From SIG307 sp964609025 (GTDB taxonomy: Bacteria; Bacillota; Clostridia; Lachnospirales; Lachnospiraceae): a DNA stretch of 24,744 nt. The DNA is taken from positions 1 to 24,744 of the forward strand of contig CAZSQM010000030.1 of the NCBI GenBank assembly GCA_964609025.1, in the 5' to 3' direction. Position 1 is the stretch's first letter. The number at the start of each line of letters is the position of its first letter. The notes below the pieces were generated by a model, which did no database searches, was not told the origin of the DNA, and saw only the letters and a list, made by a program, of their open reading frames with translations. Below are positions 13,853-21,610 of the stretch, one piece after another. Made by a program: the position numbers and the translations under genes.

Positions 13853-15379
13853 CTATTCCTGAACAACCTGGTTTAAATGTCCGGAAAGCTCTTTAATATG
13901 CTCCACAATTTCCGCCAGACTTTCCGTTCCGACACGATTCTCCTGCGTTGCCGCCGTTACCTGCTCGGCCGCTCTGCAATTCTGCTGCGTATTGTCACTG
14001 ATTTTTCTCATATCGTCGGAAGCCTCGCCGCTCTTTTCCCGAATACTTTCCGCTGCCCGGTCAATTTCGTAGACCTGCCGTGCCAGTTCCCCGTTGGATG
14101 CGGCAATCATAGACGAAGACTCGTTTGCTTTCCGAATGCTTTCCATACCGTTTTTCGCATATTGCACGTTCTGTTCCATAGCCTCTACCGCGCCTTCGGT
14201 ATGATGCACTACCGCACCCACAATCTCTCCTATGCTCTCCACCGCATTCTTTGTCTGTTCGGAAAGTTTCTGAATTTCTTTCGCAACCACCGCAAAACCG
14301 CTTCCGTGCTCCCCGGCCCTTGCTGCTTCTATGGTTGCATTCAGCGCAAGAATACCGATCTGCTTGGATATTCCGGTAATCGTCTGCACAATACCGATAA
14401 TTTTCATGGACTCCTCTCCCAGATTACTTATAATCTGTCTGCACTCCTCGGTGCTTTCATTGATTTGCTCCATACTGGAAGTTACTTCCTGCATACGGCT
14501 CTGGTTTTCCTGCGTTTTTTCTCCGATCTGATCTGTCAGTATTGATGTTTGATGATTTCTGCTGCTTAAGCCCGCAAGCTGTTCCGTAATATCCTGCATT
14601 CTCCGGTCTGCATTCTCTACCGCCCGCGCATTTTCTCCAAAGCTTTCCGATAAATGTTCCAATTCTCCGGTAATCTTTTGGTTTGCCTGAAGCGAATTTC
14701 CTACAATCTGTGAAAGCCCGGCCACCATACCAACCATGGTTTCCGAAGTCTGCGTTGCGCTTTCCTTCATCTGCTTCATGCGTGCCAGCATTTCCTCCTG
14801 TGCCTTTGCTCCCATCAGATTGGAAAGCAAAGACGCCGTCCTTCCCGAAAGCATGGTAAAAATCGCCGCAACGGCAATCAGCGCCATTGCACGGGGAATT
14901 ACACCAAAAATAATCACCTTTTTCCATTCCGTAAAATTGTCATCCTGCAAAGTTTTCAGGAAAAAGGCAAGAATCTGGCCGACCGATACCCCCGCTACCG
15001 TAAGTCCCGTTGCCATGATACTCAGTTTTTTTGAAAAATAAAGGCTCGCAATTGCAATCGGATAAACATAGATTACGACCACATGATAAGTGAGCGTCAT
15101 ACAAAGCAGCGTTACAAACAATATGGAAAAAATCACATTCAGATACTTTATGTACCCCTTTTCCAGCTTAAAAACATTGGTAAACAGTGTCGGCATCAAC
15201 AGAAAAACAGCGCCTCCTATGTACGCAGCCGTCATAATACCAAGCTTTACCGTAAAAATTCCTATTATGTCCAGCGCATAGATTAATGTAAAAATCAGAA
15301 AGGTAATCCGCATCACCTTCGCCACTACTCTGTTTGCCTGCTTCTCGTTCTCTTTCAGAATACCGTTTTCTTCCATCAT
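13853..15379 (-). CDS. Methyl-accepting chemotaxis protein, membrane-embedded sensor type
   Basis: Encodes 508 aa. Six hydrophobic segments (about residues 22-42, 47-70, 78-98, 100-117, 119-142 and 155-178) are joined by short loops, with no large extracytoplasmic ligand domain. From about 190 to the end is an all-helical cytoplasmic signalling domain; the highly conserved hairpin tip is at about 336-375 (GISKQIGILALNATIEAARAGEHGSGFAVVAKEI), the CheA/CheW contact region. No HAMP domain is obvious. It probably senses a membrane-associated or internal signal. AGGAGG is 7 nt before the first of two adjacent ATGs. It lies 17 nt after the TetR gene, so they are probably one transcript. No cheA, cheW or cheY is in the window. 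Confidence 0.9.
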   Translation of the reverse strand: MMEENGILKENEKQANRVVAKVMRITFLIFTLIYALDIIGIFTVKLGIMTAAYIGGAVFLLMPTLFTNVFKLEKGYIKYLNVIFSILFVTLLCMTLTYHVVVIYVYPIAIASLYFSKKLSIMATGLTVAGVSVGQILAFFLKTLQDDNFTEWKKVIIFGVIPRAMALIAVAAIFTMLSGRTASLLSNLMGAKAQEEMLARMKQMKESATQTSETMVGMVAGLSQIVGNSLQANQKITGELEHLSESFGENARAVENADRRMQDITEQLAGLSSRNHQTSILTDQIGEKTQENQSRMQEVTSSMEQINESTEECRQIISNLGEESMKIIGIVQTITGISKQIGILALNATIEAARAGEHGSGFAVVAKEIQKLSEQTKNAVESIGEIVGAVVHHTEGAVEAMEQNVQYAKNGMESIRKANESSSMIAASNGELARQVYEIDRAAESIREKSGEASDDMRKISDNTQQNCRAAEQVTAATQENRVGTESLAEIVEHIKELSGHLNQVVQE

Positions 15380-15396
15380 CTGTGTTCCTCCTCTGT

Positions 15397-16050
15397 CTAT
15401 TGTTCGAATTTTCTCTGCCCCTTTAACAATTCGAGAAATAGGGCGTCACGGTCAAAGTTTCCTTCCGCAAAGCCCGGAATTTCCTTATATGCCTTGCAGA
15501 TACTAAAACTGATTTCCGTAAAAATACTTCCGATTTCCGCTTCCGTATAGGTGCATCCGCCGGTTACCAAAAGTGTCGCAATACTATGTGCAACCAGCCA
15601 TAAATCCCGGAAATAATGATCTGCCTCGAAAGCGCTCATATGATAGATACGTTGCAGCGACTCTCTGACAAGATTCTGCGTATAGAGAAGTTCCCCCATT
15701 GCATAATGGCTTTTTTCTTCTGCCTCGTTTCCCTTGTCACTCAGAAAAAGAAGCCGGTACAATTCGGGTTCTTTTCTTGCAAAGCGGATATACTGCATTC
15801 CCACTCCGAAAAACGGAATTTTTTCGGAAAGTCCCTGATGAATATAGCCGTGATACAACTCCTGCGTCAGGTTGCGGATATCCTTTTTCAATTCCTCCAT
15901 CGTGGGGTAATGGACGAAAATCGGTGCAACCGTTGTCCCTAACTGTTTTGCAAGCTCTCTCGCCGTCAGACTCTCCATGCCCTTCTCTTTTACAACCTTT
16001 AACCCGTATTCCGCAATCTCCTCTTTTGTAAACCGTGATTTTCTTGGCAT
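15397..16050 (-). CDS. TetR/AcrR-family transcriptional regulator
   Basis: Encodes 217 aa from the ATG at 16050, chosen for AAAGGGGGA just upstream (a 12-codon N-terminal extension would lack a ribosome-binding site). The N-terminal HTH (about residues 5-52: FTKEEIAEYGLKVVKEKGMESLTARELAKQLGTTVAPIFVHYPTMEEL) is typical of TetR, with VAPIFVHYPTMEEL replacing the usual YRHFKSKEEL recognition turn. The C-terminal helical ligand and dimer domain is divergent. It is the first gene before the chemoreceptor and probably regulates this unit itself: an imperfect dyad overlaps the -10 of its consensus promoter. The ligand is unknown. Confidence 0.9.
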   Translation of the reverse strand: MPRKSRFTKEEIAEYGLKVVKEKGMESLTARELAKQLGTTVAPIFVHYPTMEELKKDIRNLTQELYHGYIHQGLSEKIPFFGVGMQYIRFARKEPELYRLLFLSDKGNEAEEKSHYAMGELLYTQNLVRESLQRIYHMSAFEADHYFRDLWLVAHSIATLLVTGGCTYTEAEIGSIFTEISFSICKAYKEIPGFAEGNFDRDALFLELLKGQRKFEQ

Positions 16051-16077
16051 AGGTCCCCCTTTAATGCTTCTTTCGTT

Positions 16078-16095
16078 ATCTAACATAAGTTATAT
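16078..16095. promoter_or_regulatory. Candidate operator for the TetR regulator
   Basis: ATCTAAC (16078-16084), ATAA and GTTATAT (16089-16095) form an inverted repeat with one mismatch per arm pair, overlapping the promoter's -10 region and start site. The position suits autorepression; the assignment to this TetR protein is inference. Confidence 0.4.
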
Positions 16096-16122
16096 TATAT
16101 CTAAAACTCCGTCCCCTGTCAA
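16094..16122 (-). promoter_or_regulatory. Perfect-consensus promoter for tetR-MCP
   Basis: Minus strand: TTGACA (rc of 16117-16122), 17-bp spacer and TATAAT (rc of 16094-16099), matching all 12 consensus positions. The leader is about 40 nt. Such a strong promoter for a repressor gene suggests that it is normally kept down. Confidence 0.85.
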
Positions 16123-16147
16123 GTCACTTTCCCGATTTTCCTCCTGC

Positions 16148-17443
16148 CTACTTCAAATCCCCGTTTGCCGGATTATTGAGCAAATGTCCGTCCGCACTAA
16201 ACCGCGATCCGTGGCACGGGCAGTCCCAGCTATGCTCCTCCTTATTCCATTTTAACGCGCAGCCGAGATGCGGACACCGCCTCCTTGAAAAATGCAGCAG
16301 TCCTGTTACCGACTCTGCCAGATTAACAAACAACTGCCCGCTCAACACCCCTCTGGACGGAGAAAAAATCTTAGCGTTTTCATTTTTCTTTCCTAAAAGC
16401 AAATCCGATAAAAGCATTGCCGCTGCCATAGACGAAGTCATTCCCCACTTATTATAGCCGGTTGCTGTATAAAGTCCGTTTGTTCCCCTGGAATACCGTC
16501 CGACATACGGTATCGAATCCAACGTCATACAATCCTGTGCCGCCCAGTGAAATGCCTCCTTTGCTGCCGGATAATACAGGGCGGCCGCCTGCCTAAGTTC
16601 GGTATAGCTGCCTCCCTGCTTTCCGGTACGGTGTGCGCCGCCGCCAAGCAAAAGATAGTCCCCCGCATTCCGAAACGAAAACCCTTTCTTATCTTCGTCC
16701 ACATACATTCCTTCCAATGACGGCGCATTCTTTAACCCTAATACATAGGAGCGGTGCTGGTACAGCTTCACAAAATATCCGCCGTGCTTATTTAACATCG
16801 GAAAATGCGTTGCAATAATCATCTGCTCCGCCGTAATCTTTCCCTTGTCGGTGACTACGGTTTTCCCTTGAAATTCCCGCACTTTTGTATGCTCATAAAT
16901 CTTTAGATTCCTGGAAATACCGGCAAGGAACTTCAACGGATGAAACTGCGCCTGTTTTGGGAAGGAAACCGCCCCGCAGGTCGGAAACGGAAGCGGCAGT
17001 TTTTCCGCAAACCGCGCTTTGGCCCCGATGCGCTCCAACACTTTCATCTCACGCTCCAACTTAGCACGATTTTGCACGGAATAAACAAAATTGTCTTTTT
17101 CCTCAAAATCGCACTCCAGCTCTTTGCAAAGCACGCGGTAGTTTTCCAAAGCCATCCGATTCATCTCAAAGTACCGTGCCGCCGCCTCCGGACCGTATTT
17201 TGCCGCAATTTTATGATACACCAGCCCGTGCTGTGCCGTAATCTTAGCCGTAGTATGCCCCGTAACCCCCGCACCGATTTCTTCCGCTTCTACCAGACAA
17301 TACTCCACTCCGAGCTTCTGTAAAAAATACGCGCAAAGAATCCCTGTCAATCCGCCTCCGATAATCAGAACCTCCGTCTTTTTTTCTCCGCCAAACGATT
17401 CAAACGACGGCAGTTCCACATCCTTTTCCCATAATGACTGCAT
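16148..17443 (-). CDS. FAD-dependent oxidoreductase with C-terminal Rieske [2Fe-2S] domain
   Basis: Encodes 431 aa from the ATG at 17443, which has AGGAGG 7 nt upstream; a 25-codon extension has none. The N-terminal Rossmann FAD-binding motif is VLIIGGGLTG (25-34), followed by a DAO/GlyD-type body with ITAQHGLVYHKI and a C-terminal FAD motif around YTATGYNKWGMTSS. The last 45 residues form a Rieske cluster site: C390-P-H392 and C408-P-C-H411, with C395 and C410 placed for the usual disulfide. This is the architecture of Bacillus YhfW-like proteins; the substrate is unknown. It is upstream of tetR but probably separately transcribed. It is divergent from yitT, with a palindrome CTGTATACAG at 17480-17489 between them. 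Confidence 0.9.
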   Translation of the reverse strand: MQSLWEKDVELPSFESFGGEKKTEVLIIGGGLTGILCAYFLQKLGVEYCLVEAEEIGAGVTGHTTAKITAQHGLVYHKIAAKYGPEAAARYFEMNRMALENYRVLCKELECDFEEKDNFVYSVQNRAKLEREMKVLERIGAKARFAEKLPLPFPTCGAVSFPKQAQFHPLKFLAGISRNLKIYEHTKVREFQGKTVVTDKGKITAEQMIIATHFPMLNKHGGYFVKLYQHRSYVLGLKNAPSLEGMYVDEDKKGFSFRNAGDYLLLGGGAHRTGKQGGSYTELRQAAALYYPAAKEAFHWAAQDCMTLDSIPYVGRYSRGTNGLYTATGYNKWGMTSSMAAAMLLSDLLLGKKNENAKIFSPSRGVLSGQLFVNLAESVTGLLHFSRRRCPHLGCALKWNKEEHSWDCPCHGSRFSADGHLLNNPANGDLK

Positions 17444-17575
17444 TTCATACCTCCTAATCTCCTCTGCCTGCATGACTGCCTGTATACAGTCTGCATAAGT
17501 AACGAGAGTAGTATGCACAGTTCTTGGAAATACTATGATTCGTTACCGAACGATTGCTTAAAAACGGGGTGTAGT

Positions 17576-18463
17576 ATGAAACTGAAAAAAAGAATCCGAA
17601 TCGCCGCAATAAAGCGCGAAAACCTGCCTGAACTCGGCAAAGACATTTTATTTGAAACTTTAGGGAGTATCCTGATTGCGATTTCCGTCCATAACTTTGC
17701 CCTCTCTGCCGGCTTCCCCATGACCGGCTTTTCCGGCATTGCCATTATTCTGAACCGCTTTTTTCACATCCCTATCGGCATCTCTACCATCCTGCTCAAT
17801 CTGCCGGTGGCAGTCCTTTGCTATCGCCTCATCGGAAGCACCTTTCTCATCAAATCCTTTCGATGCATGGTAATCTCTTCCCTGTTTATCGACTATTTGG
17901 CACCGCTCCTTCCATCCTATGAAGGAATGCGTCTTTTGGCAGCGCTTGTCACCGGCGTCTTAGGCGGTATCGGCTATGCAATCATTTATATGAGAAACTC
18001 CTCTACCGGCGGTGCGGACTTTCTCATTATGGCATTCAAAAGCAGAAAACCGCATCTGCGCCTCGGAACGATTGCCTTCCTGATTGATGTGGGAATCATT
18101 ATTGCGGGCGGTCTTTTGTTCCGTGATTTTGACGGCATCCTGTACGGAATGATTGTCAACTATCTGTTTGCCGTTGTGGTAGACAAAGTCTTCTACGGTA
18201 TCAACTCCGGAAAAATCGCTTTTATCGTGACAAAACGTGGGAAAGAAATCTGTAAAATCATAGAGGAGTGCAGTAACCGCGGCTCTACTATCCTAAAATC
18301 GCAGGGCGGTTACCGCATGGAAGATAAACAAACCGTTATGGTTGTCAGCAGTTCAAAACAGATGTACCGCATTTTACAGGAGGTCACTCACAGAGATAAA
18401 GAAGCCTTCATCATTCTGCTGGAGGCGCATGAAATCCACGGAAAAGGATTTTCGGTAATATAG
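17576..18463 (+). CDS. YitT-family membrane protein (YitT + DUF2179)
   Basis: Encodes 295 aa from the ATG at 17576 with GGGGTG upstream; a 21-codon N-terminal extension is open but has no ribosome-binding site. Five or six hydrophobic segments occupy about residues 20-190. Family motifs include ALSAGFPMTGFSGIAIILN and the conserved NSSTGGADFLIM. A cytoplasmic C-terminal DUF2179 domain (about 205-295: GKIAFIVTKRGKEICKII... and DKEAFIILLEAHEIHGKGF) completes the architecture. The molecular role of this widespread Firmicute family is unsettled. It stands alone on the plus strand; no strong terminator separates it from the converging DUF4130 gene. Confidence 0.9.
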   Translation: MKLKKRIRIAAIKRENLPELGKDILFETLGSILIAISVHNFALSAGFPMTGFSGIAIILNRFFHIPIGISTILLNLPVAVLCYRLIGSTFLIKSFRCMVISSLFIDYLAPLLPSYEGMRLLAALVTGVLGGIGYAIIYMRNSSTGGADFLIMAFKSRKPHLRLGTIAFLIDVGIIIAGGLLFRDFDGILYGMIVNYLFAVVVDKVFYGINSGKIAFIVTKRGKEICKIIEECSNRGSTILKSQGGYRMEDKQTVMVVSSSKQMYRILQEVTHRDKEAFIILLEAHEIHGKGFSVI

Positions 18464-18496
18464 CAGGCCGCCTCCGTACCGCGAAAGGCCTCCCTG

Positions 18497-19288
18497 TCAC
18501 CTCCGGCTTCCTGCCGCATCCCGAAACTCCGTCATATACGGTCGGAAGCGAAGCGGACAATTATTGCGCTGCAACGCATAATTCTCCCGCTCGGCAATCG
18601 CAATCCGGCGGTGGAACACCCTCCACAGACCGACATAAGAATCCTCTTCCCCCGACTTTTCGCAAAGACTTTGGTATTCCTCCTCATTCAGGCGGTAAAC
18701 GAACCACTCCCCACCGCCGGGGTGAATGCCGACAATCCGACGCTTTTCATCAAATATCATAAAATTCTCCGTATTCAGGCGGTCCGAAAAATGCTCCATC
18801 AGTTCCCCCATTACATTATTTTGCGGAGCATATCTCGCAAGCAGCAGGCCGTTCTCCTGCTCGTCAAAGCGTAAAAAACCTTTCAGATGATGCGCTTCAT
18901 TGTTAAAATTCCGAACTGCCTCAAAAAGCCGCATCGTCCACGGATTACCGTAGCTTCGGCTCGCCCGTGCGCCCTCCCGGAACGCGAAAATCAAAAAGCG
19001 GTAAATAATCTCGCCCTTCTCCGGCTCCTGTGACAGTACCGCCTTCATTACCATCTCATACGCCTCCTCCGAAATCCGCAGGCGCACCGAACGCTGTACC
19101 TTCTCACTCTTCTCGGCATCCGGCACTACCTCGATATACTCCGCAAATAAAAGAGGTTCTTCCCAGTCTTTCATGCGGACCTCAATCCGGTTTTCCTCAT
19201 GACGGTGTACCGACGCCCACGCATCGTAAATTGCGGTAAAGATCCCCTCTACACTATCCTCGCACCGATAAATATATTTTCCGTCCAT
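18497..19288 (-). CDS. DUF4130 / TIGR03915-type UDG-like protein, rSAM partner
   Basis: Encodes 263 aa from the ATG at 19288 with AAGGAG about 9 nt upstream. The pattern matches the TIGR03915/DUF4130 family of probable DNA metabolism proteins related to uracil-DNA glycosylases: an N-terminal YRCEDSVEGIFTAIYDAW block, a middle HHLKGFLRF and HFSDRLNTENFMIFDEKRRIVGIH, and a C-terminal LWRVFHRRIAIAERENYALQRNNCPLRFRPYMTEF. The start is 13 nt after the radical-SAM stop, the genomic pairing known for this family. The predicted role is DNA repair or base processing together with its partner; the biochemical activity is not established as far as I know. No signal peptide or membrane segment. Confidence 0.88.
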   Translation of the reverse strand: MDGKYIYRCEDSVEGIFTAIYDAWASVHRHEENRIEVRMKDWEEPLLFAEYIEVVPDAEKSEKVQRSVRLRISEEAYEMVMKAVLSQEPEKGEIIYRFLIFAFREGARASRSYGNPWTMRLFEAVRNFNNEAHHLKGFLRFDEQENGLLLARYAPQNNVMGELMEHFSDRLNTENFMIFDEKRRIVGIHPGGGEWFVYRLNEEEYQSLCEKSGEEDSYVGLWRVFHRRIAIAERENYALQRNNCPLRFRPYMTEFRDAAGSRR

Positions 19289-19301
19289 CCTTCTCGCTCC
19301 T

Positions 19302-20831
19302 TTATCCTGCCGCCGTTCCGAACCCCGGCAGTTCAAACAATGACATTTGGCGCCCGTAAAGCGCTTCCTTTAAATTCTTCGGGAGCCGCTCATTTGAGGT
19401 CAGACTCTGCGTAAGATAAGCCGCATCCGAAGAGAAATGCCCCAATGTCCTGCCGCCGCAGGTAATAAAATACTGCGCCCGTTTCAGAACAACGCCGATT
19501 TTCTTCAAATCCTCAAAGGAGAGCGTACCGCTCCGTCTTGCTTCCAGAATCCGCCGTGCCGACTTCGGTCCGATTCCCGGCACACGGAGCAGCAAAAAGT
19601 AATCCGCTTTCAACACCTCGATCGGAAACAGTTCCGGATGATTGACCGCCCAGTCGCACTTCGGGTCCAGCACCGGATTGAAATTCGGACGCTTCTCCGT
19701 CAGCAGCTCCCCTGCCCGGAAGCCGTAATAGCGCATCAGCCAGTCCGCCTGATATAATCTATGCTCCCGCAAAAGCGGCGGACCGCCCGGCAAATCCGGC
19801 AGACAGGTATCTTCATTTACCTTTACAAAGGCAGAATAAAACACGCGCTTCAAATCAAACCTCCGGTAGAGTGCTTCCGCCACCGAAACCAGCTGGTAAT
19901 CCGTTTCCGGCGTCGCTCCGATAATCATCTGCGTACTCTGGCCCGCTGCCGCAAACCCGCGCCCTGTCGGCTTTCCGACCTCCTCTAACAGAGAAAGGTG
20001 CGGCATAACAGCCGCCGGTGCGGTTTGCCCCTTTTGGCTCCGCTTCTCCAACGCGTCCCGTGCAGGAAGCAACGGCTCGCTTTCCTTCTCCTTCAAAGCG
20101 TTCTGTTCTATTCCGACTTTTCCGAAGCGTTCCTCTATCCCCGCCTGCTTCGCCGCCCGGTTCGTGTGCCAGTACGCGCTTCGGTTTCCGCCCATAAACC
20201 CAAGCTGTTCTCTGCTTTCCGCAATCCCCGCCTGTATCTGACGCATGGGCTGCAAAATATTCTTCCGGGTCTTATTCGGTGCAAGCCGGCGCAGCCCTTC
20301 ATTGGTCGGCAATTCCAGATTGACGCTCATACGGTCGGCATACCAGCCCGCATACTCCACCAGCAGCGGATTTGCCCCCGGTATTGCCTTGCAATGAATA
20401 TAACCGCGGAAACGATACTCCTCCCGCAGCATCCGAAGCGTCTGCCCGATCAGCTCCATCGTATAGTCCGGCGTATGCAGAATCCCGGAGCTTAAAAATA
20501 AACCCTCGATATAATTCCGCTTATAAAACCCCATCGTCAGCTCGCACAGCTCCCGGGGCGTAAAACTGGCGCGGGGCACATCGTTGGAAGAGCGATTGAT
20601 ACAATATTTGCAGTCGTAAATACACTCATTGGTAAACAACACTTTCAACAAAGAAATACATCTGCCGTCCGCGGAAAAAGAATGGCAAATCCCGGCGGCA
20701 ATCGAATTTCCGATCTCGCCGCTTTTCCCTTCCCGCTGCATCCCGCTGGAGGTGCAGGCGACATCATACTTCGCCGCATCCGCCAGAATACCAAGCTTCT
20801 GCTCTATGGATAAAGATTCACTGAGTACCAT
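19302..20831 (-). CDS. Putative DNA modification/repair radical SAM protein (TIGR03916-type)
   Basis: Encodes 509 aa; the ATG follows AGGAGG by about 7 nt. The radical-SAM cluster motif Cx3Cx2C is C70-IYD-C74-KY-C77, in LFTNECIYDCKYCINR. Other family blocks are FLSSGILHTPDYTMELI, HCKAIPGA, SVNLELPTNEGL, AAGQSTQMIIGATPETD (about 295-311) and, at the C-terminus, a DNA-binding helix-hairpin-helix LLRVPGIGPKSARRILEARRSG (413-434). Residues about 207-291 look like an insertion of low conservation: members I recall go almost directly from the IAES-type helix to the FAPAGQSTQM motif and are nearer 420 aa. It is the first gene of a two-gene unit with the DUF4130 partner. Confidence 0.9.
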   Translation of the reverse strand: MVLSESLSIEQKLGILADAAKYDVACTSSGMQREGKSGEIGNSIAAGICHSFSADGRCISLLKVLFTNECIYDCKYCINRSSNDVPRASFTPRELCELTMGFYKRNYIEGLFLSSGILHTPDYTMELIGQTLRMLREEYRFRGYIHCKAIPGANPLLVEYAGWYADRMSVNLELPTNEGLRRLAPNKTRKNILQPMRQIQAGIAESREQLGFMGGNRSAYWHTNRAAKQAGIEERFGKVGIEQNALKEKESEPLLPARDALEKRSQKGQTAPAAVMPHLSLLEEVGKPTGRGFAAAGQSTQMIIGATPETDYQLVSVAEALYRRFDLKRVFYSAFVKVNEDTCLPDLPGGPPLLREHRLYQADWLMRYYGFRAGELLTEKRPNFNPVLDPKCDWAVNHPELFPIEVLKADYFLLLRVPGIGPKSARRILEARRSGTLSFEDLKKIGVVLKRAQYFITCGGRTLGHFSSDAAYLTQSLTSNERLPKNLKEALYGRQMSLFELPGFGTAAG

Positions 20832-20866
20832 ACCGCACCTCCTTGCTTTAAGTTCTCTTTATGAAC

Positions 20867-20895
20867 AGTATAACATACATTTGTTCGATTTTCAA
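20867..20895 (-). promoter_or_regulatory. Promoter of the rSAM-DUF4130 pair
   Basis: Minus strand: TTGAAA (rc of 20890-20895), 17-bp spacer and TATACT (rc of 20867-20872). A CGAACAAAT element sits inside the spacer, a typical place for a repressor site. Confidence 0.75.
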
Positions 20896-20937
20896 TAGCG
20901 GAATCAAATATTTGTTCGATATATTTTGTCTTGTTCG
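20879..20937. repeat. Three CGAACAA elements in the divergent rSAM/SOD promoter region
   Basis: TTGTTCG on the plus strand (CGAACAA on the minus strand) occurs at 20881-20887, 20912-20918 and 20931-20937. The first two extend to CGAACAAAT. CGAAC is the left half of the Firmicute LexA box (CGAAC-N4-GTTCG); the right halves here are degenerate (GTATG, ATTTG). In addition AACATACAT (20872-20880) and ATGTATGTT (20956-20964) form a 9-bp inverted pair flanking the region. Regulation by LexA or another factor is a hypothesis. Confidence 0.45.
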
Positions 20938-21033
20938 TAAAGCGACATTTTACTTATGTATGTTCCGGCCTTCTTCCCGCAACCATTCCGTACTTCTGCA
21001 TACACTGTTAGAAAGACTGTTTTGAGGTCTGGC

Positions 21034-21531
21034 ATGGACACAAAAAACCTTTTTCTTTCTCTCCTTACAAAAAACCGGCCGGAGGCCGTCGCCGTTCTGC
21101 ACGGGAACGCGGAGCACCCGGATATCAGCGGCGTTATAAAATTTTACGCTCTGCCGGAATCCGGTATATTAATCGCTGCGGAAGTTACCGACCTTCCCGA
21201 CGAAGCCGTTGATATGCCCGCCTTTTTCGCTTTCCATATCCATGAAAGAGGGGACTGCTCGGGCAACTTCGAAAACACAGGCAACCACTACAACCCGGAC
21301 AACGTCCCTCACCCGGAGCACGCCGGCGACCTGCTGCCGCTCCTTTCCAACGACGGTTACGCCTGGATGGTATTCTATGACAGCTTTCTGACCATTCCGA
21401 TGATTCTAAACCGCTCCGTTATCATTCATCAAAATCCGGATGACTTTACCACACAGCCCTCCGGCAATGCGGGGACCAAAATCGCCTGCGGAGTCATTAT
21501 GGAGGCAGATTCGGTAATGCAACCGTATTAG
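21034..21531 (+). CDS. Cu/Zn superoxide dismutase family protein, predicted cytosolic
   Basis: Encodes 165 aa from the ATG at 21034 (GAGGT about 6 nt upstream); the 26-codon upstream extension has no ribosome-binding site. The metal ligands of Cu/Zn-SOD are all present: H68 and H70 (FHIHERGDC), H85 (GNHYNP), H93, H96 and D99 (HPEHAGDL), and H132 (VIIHQNPDD). C75 and C152 correspond to the structural disulfide. The usual active-site Arg in GNAGxRxACGVI is Lys149 (GNAGTKIACGVI). No signal peptide is seen, whereas most bacterial SodC proteins are exported. The activity would be superoxide dismutation if copper is loaded; reduced activity or another role is possible. Divergent from the rSAM gene across a roughly 200-bp regulatory region. 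Confidence 0.88.
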   Translation: MDTKNLFLSLLTKNRPEAVAVLHGNAEHPDISGVIKFYALPESGILIAAEVTDLPDEAVDMPAFFAFHIHERGDCSGNFENTGNHYNPDNVPHPEHAGDLLPLLSNDGYAWMVFYDSFLTIPMILNRSVIIHQNPDDFTTQPSGNAGTKIACGVIMEADSVMQPY

Positions 21532-21561
21532 CGCAACTTTCCCGGAACCAAGAGTCCGCTT

Positions 21562-21610
21562 GAGGCGGCATACTCATGTCCGAAAACATGACAATACCGC
21601 CTCTATTTCT
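21562..21610 (+). terminator. Terminator-like hairpin between SOD and MATE genes
   Basis: GAGGCGG (21562-21568) pairs with CCGCCTC (21597-21603), with an inner CATGT/ACATG stem (21575-21579 and 21586-21590). On the plus strand TATTTCTT follows, a weak T-tract suited to ending the SOD transcript. On the minus strand the stem overlaps the MATE stop codon and no T-run follows. Confidence 0.6.

Noticed and set aside
14457..14927. Alternate-frame open stretches inside the chemoreceptor and other large genes
   Set aside because: Shadows of the real coding frame without ribosome-binding sites or recognisable domains.
17480..17489. Palindrome CTGTATACAG between the Rieske oxidoreductase and yitT as a firm operator
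   Set aside because: It is a perfect 10-bp palindrome, but neither divergent promoter could be placed with confidence, so I mention it only in the gene entry.
18464..18496. Terminator between converging yitT and the DUF4130 gene
   Set aside because: Only short AGGCC/GGCCT and CAGG/CCTG complementarity is present, with no T-run on either strand.
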